From positions 1 through 23,752 of the forward strand of contig JADNRX010000756.1 of assembly GCA_015501595.1 (NCBI GenBank): a stretch of 23,752 nt of DNA. Reading direction: 5' to 3'. Shown one piece after another: positions 1 through 8,213 of the stretch; position 1 is the first letter of the stretch, and each line of letters starts with the position of its first letter. The notes beneath the pieces were generated by a model that did no database searches, was not told the DNA's origin, and worked only from the letters and a program-made list of their open reading frames with translations. The translations under genes were made by a program, and so were the position numbers. Source of the DNA: Hymenopellis radicata (Eukaryota > Basidiomycota > Agaricomycetes > Agaricales > Physalacriaceae).

Positions 1-416
1 CCTTGACATTCATCCCAGCCGTTGACAAACTGCTGATTCAGTTTCTTCACTGCAACAAGACGCCGAGACCGCCATTCGGCTCGTGCACCCCGACCGGTCT
101 GCATAACCGGAAGCGGAGAATCGGGAGGCAAAGTCTGTGGGGATGTCCAATCGCACAGCGCCACACTGCCATTTTGTCCCCGGCCCAGCGTTTTGATCAC
201 AGAAAACGTCCTCAGACAGTCTGTATGGGCGACTAATCAGCAAAAAAGCGCGCCGAAGTAATGGGAATTCCACGTACGACTACTAGAATCACCGGGAATG
301 CGCTGGCCTTCCGAGAACGAAACCGAAGGGACACCATTAACACGAATTCTGATCGCGAGGAGGACATCGAGAAAGCGGTGGACGAGAGATGGGCGTGAGC
401 TGAAATCGCCAGCCAT
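1..416 (-). CDS. Ime2/MAK-type serine/threonine protein kinase, 5' part only (runs off left edge)
   Basis: The exon from 220 down to the left edge encodes the start of a protein kinase domain. After RTFSVIKTLG come the glycine-rich loop GRGQNGSV, a long Pro-rich insert (PPDSPLPVMQTGRGARAEW) and the ATP-anchoring lysine in LVAVKK, followed by a WDECQ stretch. From memory, the large insert between the loop and the VAVK strand and the WDECQ tail are typical of basidiomycete Ime2/MAK/RCK-like kinases, which act in meiosis and differentiation. The catalytic loop lies outside the window. An upstream intron at 221-277 (GTACGT...CAG, with a CTGAT branch-like site) joins in phase to an open frame whose ATG is at 416; ATGs at 452 and 434 are alternatives, so the N-terminus is provisional. 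The loop reads GQNGSV, where GxGxFG with an aromatic residue is more usual. It is tandem to the downstream-reading phosphatase gene on the same strand. Confidence 0.8.
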
Positions 417-757
417 CCGCGAAGCCTGAAGCCTCATAATTATAGGCGACAAGAATGTGTGCCGCGTTCATCACGAAGGTGTCATTTACATCACCCACCT
501 TCCACTAGATGAACTTCCGATCAGTTTCGAGCACCGATAGTGACAAGTCCAGACCCCAACGACTCCCGATGAAACCTGATTGGCAGATATAAACACCTAT
601 TCAGTAGAACGTGTTCGCGGCAACAAGATTGAACTGGCGGACGGACGATGACAGGCGCTTCAATGGTAATGACCATCTCCGCTCTGGCGATAAGCCACAA
701 CGTCTATTTCTATAGTACGGGGAATTTGAGTAAGATAATCAATCGGTCATGGGATAA
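417..757. other. Intergenic spacer between phosphatase 3' end and kinase 5' end
   Basis: Both flanking genes are on the minus strand, so this spacer should carry the phosphatase terminator and the kinase promoter. Short open frames occur on both strands, but none has a recognisable motif, plausible splicing or coding-like composition. I see no repeat or RNA gene. An AT-rich CTATAATTAT stretch on the minus strand near 433-443 could serve as a core promoter element for the kinase. That is a guess from position only. Confidence 0.4.
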
Positions 758-3035
758 TTATGTTGCTCTGCCTGCGGGAGTACATTCCGCTTCCCAATCA
801 ACAGGTGTTAGCTCCTTGATTCGATCCCGAAACGCTTTCAGAGTACAAAACTCAGGTGAACCTGGTAAGTGTTGACCCTCGTCCGCGCACAAGGGAAGGT
901 GCATGTTCTTGTTCTGGTATCGCATACGAACATCTGGCGGGAATGGCTTTACATGTCAAAGAGTTGAAACAGGTGTAGGCGGACATACAGTGCTCCTCGG
1001 TGGGTTTCGACTTGAAGGGAGATAATATAGTTTGAAGCATGGTTTGCGGAACATCTTTCTGGGTCCTCTTGAACAGCTCGAATGTTATCGAAGCGGTGAA
1101 TGCTGGCCATCTGTCGGTGATCATCTCATTAATGTGATGCAGGTGGGATGATGGCTTGACCTACTTGTCATCGAATACGTCGAGAGTAGAACACAGCCCT
1201 GCGAGGGCCGTGTCATGTGTACTATGCACGAGTATCTTGAGCGGGTCCTTGTCCTTCTGCTCAACTTTGTTTTGCATCTTTCGTGATATGTCATCCAGCA
1301 GACGACCCATGCCAAGTCGTCGAACTTCCTCGGTCTTGTCTGGAGATTTGTCGGATCAACATCACGAAACAAGCACAGTGGGTCAATCTCACAGCCTGAT
1401 AACCGTCATGAGAAAATGTACGACCCAAAGTTACAGAATGACCTACCAGAGAACCATTCATTCACGACTGCGCGTTCCTGCAGATACATCAGCGCGCAGC
1501 AGTGGCTCATGAGGAGAAACATACAATCAAGTCCATCACAGGTTTCTCTTCAAACTCTTGTGGCACTTTGACATTGTGTGCAATCGATGCACGGATCTAG
1601 GAGGCCGTCTACTAAAAGGATAACCTCTCGGCAAAGAGATGAACGTACTGTGTCTAGAATACCCGAGGCTCTGGGCTTGCCGTCGACGCGTATGGGGTTT
1701 CCTCCGAGATACTTTGACAGCTTCTTGTCCAAGGGTTCCAGCGTGTGATTGTACGCAGACGCAGCTGCTTGGGCGAACCCTACAAGTAATATCTCCAAGC
1801 GTTTACATGCGTACGTGTTCCCGAGCATGTTCTCGTCCCTTCCGTTCCTTCACAAGGAGTGGCGGGGTCACAGTCGGATGACATTTCTCCGTCGGATACA
1901 AGCCGTGTATAATCTGCTGGAGCGACTCCATTGTTCTCGGCATGTTCGTGCTCCTGTACCAACGTCGGTCAGCATTGAGATGAAGTAAAGATGCGCATAA
2001 AAAGGTTTCGCGACGCGCTATATGACATTCAAGTGTACCACCAGGCCTGAGGCGTCCCGAGGATACATACTTGCGTCGCGATATTCTGATTGCAAATTTC
2101 CAATAAATCTATTAAAGACTGACCGAAAGTACGTCTGATCCTCGGTGAGCAGGTAATTCGAAAGGAACTTGAGCCTAGACGCGTCAATTAACGTCGGGTC
2201 AAAATGAAACGGCGTACTTGTCAACATAGAGCTCGCGCAGTGCAGTCCCGTAATTGTAGGTCGACTGGAATAGATTCAGCAGGGAAAATTGGCGCGTCGC
2301 AATTGCCTACCCTTCTACCGACGTCGGTCAGCTCTCCCAGTAAACATACGCCATCGAGGCTCGTGCCATCTTCACGTTCGATGAGCTTTCGCGTTCTGAG
2401 CAGCTGCTCCTGCGATGCGCCTACCACTGGGGCTTGGAACCGGCGTGCTTTCGTACACATTTGCCAATACTGGGGAATATTTGCCGGTGCATCGGCGAGT
2501 CGCACTCCAACAGGCGTTCTTTCACCTGGATGGCTGAGAAAACGGGTTCCGGTGGTCGCACGGAGCACTCACCGTGGCGCACATATACATGCACCTGCTG
2601 CAAGGTAAGGTCTGGCGGGGCCACCGGGTACTTTTCGACGTCGAGCGGTGGCTGCAGCGGCCGATAGTGCGTCGTGTTCAAAGGCGCATTGTCCAAGGGC
2701 GTCATGATCGTGTCAAAGCTGGCGCAGACGGCGATGTAAATGAAAAAAGCGAGGAAAAAACAGGGATATCTGGGGTGCCGAACAAAACAAGCCTGATTTT
2801 CATGGAGTACTGTGTCGTCGGCAAAAGGCAGCTGGGGGCCCCGAATGAGCTCGTCGTCGTCGTCGTCAATCACGTCGTAGTCAGGGCTGCCGTCAAAGAC
2901 GGAACGGACGTGCTCAACCACGTGCAATTCCACTCTTGGTCTCCTACCACCATGTACTGCATACCCAGATGTCGTTTTCTGTCGCGCTCTCATCCACCCG
3001 TCTTCCATACCTAGCAGCGAATCGCTGGTACGCAT
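758..3035 (-). CDS. Histidine acid phosphatase (phosphoglycerate mutase-like superfamily), 10 exons, one frame break
   Basis: This gene encodes a two-step phosphohydrolase that uses a phospho-histidine intermediate. Exons (minus): 3035-2573, 2525-2311, 2264-2218, 2174-2124, 1953-1649, 1596-1525, 1477-1447, 1339-1165, 1110-989, 933-758; about 551 residues. The signature RHGERTPVG (residues ~153-161) is split by intron 1 and restored exactly on splicing. STN.PRT.ES follows mid-protein, and the C-terminal catalytic HD lies in HSTHDTALAG. The arrangement resembles the lysophosphatidic acid phosphatase (ACP6) branch; the substrate is not readable from sequence. The N-terminal ~145 residues include an Asp run and a hydrophobic stretch (~90-107) that may be a membrane anchor. 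The start at 3035 is the first ATG of the open frame. Exon 5 needs a one-base correction near 1849-1850 to join LLV to GNTYACKRLEILLVGFAQ. Intron 4 (1954-2123) is unusually long at 170 nt. Confidence 0.92.
2851..2867. repeat. (TCG)n trinucleotide microsatellite inside phosphatase exon 1
   Basis: Five to six consecutive TCG units read on the minus strand as GAC codons and encode a run of five Asp residues in the acidic N-terminal region of the phosphatase. Such a tract could vary in length between strains without breaking frame. Confidence 0.85.
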
Positions 3036-3656
3036 GGACTGGTAGGTGTACTGACTGCAGGCGGTGGAGGACTATATGCTTCAAGATGCCACCCATGGAT
3101 CACCAGTTCGACGCGTTGACTATGTTCACTATCTATGTCTGGGCTGTAACTGCTTCGTTAAAGATTGCCTTGATTTTCTGTAGAGGCTCGAGGTCTGCTG
3201 CTGCACCCTCAACAAATGAACGTTTTAGTTTGACCTACTGAATTGACTTGTTAAGTTAATATTATGCAAGCTCTGTTTGCCGTCATCTCACGGTCACCCG
3301 ACTATCGGACGCGACGAGACAATTAGATGCCCATGTTACGGAACAGTCAAAGTTATGCTCCACATTTACCTCAGCATGCAGCCAGTAAAAGCTATGGAAC
3401 TCAATGCCAAATGACTATCATATCAAATTCCTCTTTCGCTCTTATATTCCTTCGCTGGTAGAAGTTTGCGGATGTCGTATGCCTCCATCTGCCTCTCTCA
3501 ATTATAATAGCGGCCCAGGCGCGTCGCAGTACCGGTCCGCCTGGCAACGCCTTTTGATTTCCGCATGACGACCTCTTCCTTGTCCAGTGACCTTGATAGA
3601 AATTATCCGAGCGCCTTTATATAGCGAAGACGTACCGTCGAACGTGCCAGCACACC
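3036..3656. promoter_or_regulatory. Divergent promoter region between phosphatase (-) and GH16 glucanase (+)
   Basis: The two flanking genes diverge, so these ~620 bases should hold both promoters. A clear TATA-like element, TATATAG at 3618-3624 on the plus strand, lies about 33 nt before the GH16 ATG at 3657. That implies a very short glucanase leader. On the phosphatase side only a weak CATATAG near 3070 is seen. Small open frames here lack motifs and I do not call them genes. Confidence 0.55.
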
Positions 3657-4801
3657 ATGAGGTAGGCCTCCCAACTTCCATTCCTCCATCTCCTGCTGAC
3701 TTTTCACTACAGGCTCACTTTGAAGCTCGCTTTTCTCGTCGGTGCACCTTTGGTCACCGCGGTAACCGTTATACCCCCAGATTCCTTCTCCTCATATTCG
3801 ACTTTTGAGACCTACTGGAACTACCTATACCCATGGGGTTCAGATCACAACGGCAGTATGCAAAACCCATGTCCTAGAAATGACGCCAAATCTGATACTT
3901 ACTGGTAACAGGCGCTCGGATGGTCGGCAACTCTAGCGTGCATTCCAACATCGCTGTCGGATCGAGTACACTTAGTCTCATTGCGACGCCGACTTCAAAC
4001 GCGTCGCCACCGACTAGCACTGCTGATCCTCACCCAACAATTAAGTACCGCAGGTCAGCTTTCTTCTTCCCGAACGTATCCGCTTTGGTCTGACCATATT
4101 TCATAGTGGCGCCATCCATGCCAAGGAGCACATCACTGTAACAGCGGCCAACTCGTACACTGTTTATGGCGAATTCAGTGCACCAACAGCAAAGGGAACA
4201 TGGCCTGCCTTCTGGTAAGAATGCTTTCTCCCTTCTTTGCGTGCACTGCTGGACACTTCCTCCCCTTCAGGCTGACGGTATTACCGCTTTTCGCATCTAA
4301 TAGCCAACCGCTTGCTGATACTGTACCAGGCTGTCGCAGGATGGCCGCCTGAAGTTGATATCGGTGAATGGAAGGGCACCGCGGACAACTGGTACAACAC
4401 ATTCAACACGTCCTCCATCGTCAAGTCCACCCTCGTCGATTGGCCCACGGATCTCTCGTTCCACTCTCTTCAAGCCGTGCTCACGGCCGAATCCAACAAC
4501 GAAGACGTACGGATCGACTTTTATATGGATGGCGCCTTTAAAGTGACGCAATACGGTGACGGTTTCGTCGGGAAGGCGATGTATCTGTGAGTTAGCTTCC
4601 TTGTGGTATCAGACAATGTCGTGTTGACTACGGTCTGTTTTTGTAGAATTATCAATCTTCAGGTGAGATTTTGGGTTCTTCTTCGGGGAATTGATTCTAA
4701 CCTACCTCTGACAGATGGAAGGCAGTTCTGGATCACCTGGTCCGACGGGTACGACGACGTATAAGGCGCGCAACGTTCAAGTCACGAGAACGGGGTCCTG
4801 A
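3657..4801 (+). CDS. Secreted GH16-type endo-beta-glucanase (concanavalin A-like fold), 8 exons
   Basis: This is predicted to be an extracellular enzyme cleaving beta-1,3/1,4- or beta-1,3-glucans, acting on fungal or plant wall polymer. Exons: 3657-3661, 3713-3855, 3912-4053, 4107-4214, 4271-4277, 4330-4586, 4647-4662, 4715-4801; 254 residues. The first exon is only ATGAG. Its splice creates MRLTLKLAFLVGAPLVTA, a convincing signal peptide, whereas the downstream open frame has no ATG of its own. The GH16 catalytic motif ExDxxE is present as EVDIGE (Glu143 nucleophile, Asp145, Glu148 acid/base), preceded by FWLTAVAGWPP and followed by WKG. The WLT residues come from a 7-nt micro-exon. The C-terminal IINLQMEG and a final beta-strand fit the jelly-roll fold. 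No CBM or GPI tail is seen. Every junction keeps phase and no frame break is needed. Exact GH16 subfamily and substrate are not determinable here. Confidence 0.92.
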
Positions 4802-5183
4802 GCCCTTCCTTCATGTATGCGAATATCTCCCAAGAATTCAGAATAGGTTTTCTGCTATAAGATGGGCGATTTCAGTTGAGTGGTGCTGCAACATCGACAC
4901 CTGATTTCCCTGTAGTCTGAATGTTGGCTCATCAATACTGTTCCAACGGATTTTCCGGCCCTTGCTCTCCAGACTCTCTATTTCCTTCTCGATTGAGCTG
5001 ACAAGCCAGGTATTATTCCATGTAGATTGATTGCAGTAGGCATAAGTGTCGACACTCGGCATTTCCGGATTCACAGAAATGCGTTCAGTGACGCGTCCTT
5101 GGTTTTAGACGGTCTATCTCTCACACGGTAGAAAAGCCGTACATTCAGTTCTCACACTCGACCGACTGCCACGTATCAGCACG
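4802..5183. other. Intergenic spacer, GH16 3' end to SDR promoter
   Basis: This holds the glucanase 3' region and the SDR upstream region, both on the plus strand. No gene, RNA or clear repeat is visible. I found no convincing TATA box close to the SDR start. The one sizeable minus-strand open frame (about 4838-5074) has no motif or splice support. Confidence 0.4.
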
Positions 5184-6483
5184 ATGCCAAAGAGTTCGAA
5201 CGCGTTCTGCATGCTTGTCGACGAGTGCAAGCCGCCCAAAGCCAAGTTCTCTTTGGACGAGATCCCAGACCTTTCCGGACAGGTCATTATTGTTACAGGT
5301 GGAAGCTCGGGTGTGTTGTGTACCTTCTCTCTATGTGACATTATAGCTGATGTAACCCTTTTAGGAATCGGAAAAGAAACCGCCCGGGTCCTTCTAACTA
5401 AGAATGCGAAGGTTTATATTGCTACGCGTAATGAACAGAATAGCAAGGCAGTCATCGAAGACCTGAGCGCGAAGACCGGGAAGGAGGCGTTCTTCTTGAA
5501 GCTTGACCTTTCGGATCTGAATTCTGTCAAGGCCTCGGCAGAAGAGTTCATGAAGTTTGTTCTCTACATCAATCGTCGCGGGTGTACTGACGCACACCTT
5601 TGCAGGAGAGAAACCCAGCTTCATGTTCTCTTCAACAACGCGTATGTGACTTCATCACATCATCTTTGGGTTTATCAATTACTTAGAGGCGTAATGGGTG
5701 TTCCTGTCGAGCAACTGACTCCTCAAGGTTATGACCTTCACTTTGGGACCAACGTCCTAGGTACGCTGTTCTTCTTGGTCTTTCACCGCCTTACAGTTTA
5801 CCGTACTCAGGCCACTTCTACTTCACCAAACTGCTTCTCCCGATCTTGAAATCGACAGCTCAAACCACCATTGACAAGAAAGTCCGCGTTATCAACATCG
5901 CATCCATCACGCACCTATACTGCCCTGCGCTCAACTACGATCTCCTGACCGACACGCCAGCGCGCCGCAAATACTCACCTGACAGCCTGTACGGGCATAG
6001 CAAATATGTAGGGTCCAACCATTACTGTGAAGTGCGGTAGAATTGAGGCTTCCGAAGGCAATGGTGGTCTACGCCACAGAACTTGCTCGGCGATATGGAG
6101 ACGATGGCATCGTGTCCATCGGTATCAACCCGGGAAACATCAAAACAGAACTGCAGAGACACATGGGCCCAGCGCAACGATGGATGACGGTACGTGATAA
6201 CACGAGTCTTGCGCGCGCGTTTGAACGAGGGATTGTCAGGATCTCATCCTGTACCCTGTCGAGCTTGGCGCTCTCACTCAACTATACGCGGGAACGATGC
6301 CAGACGCTGCTAATTATAAAGTCAAACGTGTCTTACGCTAAATTTGGTGGCCCGCTGATCGTTGACGCTGCGCAGTATATGATTCCGTGGGCGCGTGTGG
6401 GCGAATCGCGCAGTGGAACAACAGAACCGGAGCTCTGTCGAAAGCTGTGGGATTGGATGGACGAGCAAGTGAAGGCGTACTAA
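5184..6483 (+). CDS. Short-chain dehydrogenase/reductase (retinol dehydrogenase/WWOX-like class), 8 exons
   Basis: This is a Rossmann-fold NAD(P)-dependent oxidoreductase. Exons: 5184-5310, 5365-5554, 5606-5641, 5687-5760, 5811-6007, 6058-6189, 6240-6320, 6376-6483; 314 residues. The cofactor motif TGGSSGIG (38-45) is split by intron 1 and restored on splicing. NNAG (116-119) is split by intron 3 and likewise restored. The catalytic residues are Ser174 (in INIAS), Tyr203 and Lys207 (YGHSK). The 29-residue gap between Ser and Tyr carries an extra loop, as in the retinol-dehydrogenase-like and fungal lipid-oxidoreductase SDRs. INPGNIKTEL after the active site is the usual PG motif region. The last intron (6321-6375) has a weaker donor (GTCAAA) and is the least certain junction. 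There is no transmembrane helix or signal peptide. The physiological substrate cannot be inferred. An internal ATG at 5211 is a possible alternative start. Confidence 0.92.
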
Positions 6484-6957
6484 AGCCTGCGCGTGTAATT
6501 GATGTTGTCTCATGTGCGTACCCTTACGTCTTGGAAAAATGCGCTCTCCATACGGGATGCATATTTTGATTCTGGACTCCAAGTTCGCGTTTCGGATGGA
6601 TATAATTGGTGTGGATCGAGACGCTGATCAACGCCTCGACATTCAGCGCTCAGCGCCCGCCCAGCGCTGAAAAGCCTGTGGAGATGAAATCGCTAAACAA
6701 GTGCCTTGTTCTTTCTTCCACATGACAACGCGCGCGCAGTGACATTGACACTGGAAGATGCCGGACAATGGATAGCCATAGCCATCATAATGTTGGCCAA
6801 ATCAGGCGGGCGATGATCTGTCACCCCGTCTCAGACTGAGATTGTCGCACACCTCCGCCTTCGTTTAAAAGGGAGATGGAAATGCACATTACATCCAGAT
6901 CTTTCTTCCCCCTCACCGTCACTACCTTTGACCTGCCAGTCCCCATTCCTCATTACG
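6484..6957. other. Intergenic spacer with PLAC8 promoter and a GC-rich inverted repeat
   Basis: No gene was found. An imperfectly spaced inverted repeat lies at 6643-6670, with arms TCAGCGCT and AGCGCTGA around a 12-nt GC-rich centre. It could be a dimeric regulator site or chance. A TTTAAAAG stretch near 6864 is the only TATA-like element before the PLAC8 ATG at 6958, about 90 nt upstream. Confidence 0.4.
6643..6670. repeat. Short inverted repeat, 8-bp arms, upstream of PLAC8 gene
   Basis: TCAGCGCT at 6643-6650 and its exact reverse complement AGCGCTGA at 6663-6670 flank 12 bases that contain a further CAGCGC copy. The arrangement is seen directly. A role as an operator-like site is inference. 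Confidence 0.5.
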
Positions 6958-7606
6958 ATGGACAAAGTAAGTACTTCGCGGGCTCTGTTAACATCAAGTC
7001 TCATACTTCGCAAGGGCCCGTACAACCAACAACCCACGGCCACACAGCCTATGACCGTGGGCATGGGCGGCAACAGAAACGCCAAAAACAAGCCCATGAA
7101 ACAAGACGGTCGCGCATGGAGTTTCGGCCTTTGCAGCTGCTCCGGCGCCTGTGGGACATGTAAGACTCGTCAGCCCTCATTTACCATCCTAACTCGTCTC
7201 TAATAACTATTCTGCCAGGTTGCACGGCATTGTGGTGCCCGTGTGTCGTGTACGGGAGAAACAAGCAGCGCCTCGAGCACCTCAACCGTGCTGGTTATCC
7301 CGACCCGGAGCACGGAGGCTGCGTCAATGACGACTGCTTGGTACATGGCTTGCTCACTTTCTGCGTTGGGTTCGGATGGATTCTTCAGGTGACTTCCTTC
7401 CTAAAGCGATTCGACTCTGCTGGTGTCCTGACACCTCCGCCCCGCAGATTCCTCTTCGTGGCAATATCCGCACTCGATATAACATTGCCGGTGGCGCTTG
7501 TGGGGACTGCTGTACAACTTTTTGCTGCTCACCTTGTGAACTCACTCAAGGGAGTCAAGAGATTCAGCTGGAAGAGCAGAGCTTTGTGGCCCATCCCCAA
7601 CCTTGA
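6958..7606 (+). CDS. PLAC8-family cysteine-rich protein, 4 exons
   Basis: Exons: 6958-6966, 7015-7159, 7219-7388, 7448-7606; 160 residues. The PLAC8 (DUF614) signature is clear. WSFGLCSCSGACGTC leads into CCTALWCPC, the family's CCxxxxCPC motif, whose first Cys is restored by splicing at 7159/7219. After a moderately hydrophobic middle segment (LLTFCVGFGWILQ), the C-terminal GDCCTTFCCSPCELTQ is the second conserved Cys block. Relatives include plant cadmium-resistance/FW2.2 proteins and animal cornifelin/PLAC8. They are mostly plasma-membrane associated and linked to metal handling or cell-size control, and the fungal members are little studied. The first exon is only nine bases (ATGGACAAA). 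The N-terminal ~45 residues are polar, with Gln, Asn and Lys. No frame break is seen. Confidence 0.93.
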
Positions 7607-8213
7607 AGTAGACCGACCTCTCTTCGTATCCAACTCACGCAGACGGCCCATGTATTATGTTGTAAACACTGTTTTGTTTTATAGAACACCGGAATGGTCA
7701 TGTTCAAGCCTTTGTCTCTTGAAATAAAACGATACTCCATACCTGTGAGTTTGGAGCTTTACCTTTATTCTACTCATGTAGCTTCCAAGTTGCTGCTGAA
7801 CTGAAGGCTTGGGAGCGCCCAGGTCAGCGAGTGTGCAACTTCGTCAGTTACCGATTCAAGTCGCTACAGTCCATTGCGTCGCACCGAAGAATCTAAGGCA
7901 TAAAGTGAATGTTTCGCGACAAGTACGCGTGCTTTTACTATTAGGACCCATCTCAGCTGATACAGAAACATAGAAGCTACATAGAAAGAAGAAAAAACAA
8001 ATGCTAAAAGCGTCGACAGCATAGGTAATCACAGAAGGGAAAGCGGTGCGGACTGGGGAAAACAGGAAAGCTAGAAAACAACGGACAGCGACACGACAGC
8101 GGATAGCAATGCGACAGGAATTCCGGGATATCAGACAATTAATGTTATGTAGAGGGATTCGTTCAGTCATAATAAAAAAGTCAATGCAAAAAGGTATCCT
8201 CGATGTTGAAGGA
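7607..8213. terminator. Convergent 3' region between PLAC8 (+) and RING/RRM gene (-)
   Basis: Two genes end facing each other here, so both 3' UTRs should lie in this stretch. A canonical AATAAA at 7723-7728 on the plus strand, about 117 nt after the PLAC8 stop, is the likely polyadenylation signal for that gene. A minus-strand open frame continues from the RING/RRM gene down to 7856. Its translated sequence is low-complexity hydrophobic and looks non-coding. Confidence 0.55.

Noticed and set aside
1796..1830. 35-nt intron in phosphatase exon 5 as explanation for the frame change
   Set aside because: Too short compared with all other introns (43 nt or more) and it would remove the conserved GNTYACKRLEILLV block; an indel explains it better.
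3587..3808. Plus-strand 73-codon open frame overlapping the GH16 start
   Set aside because: Begins without a supported ATG and is out of frame with the signal peptide revealed by the 5-nt first exon.
7856..8213. Read-through C-terminus of the RING/RRM gene
   Set aside because: The translated extension is hydrophobic, low-complexity and unlike the rest of the protein; it looks like translated 3' UTR.
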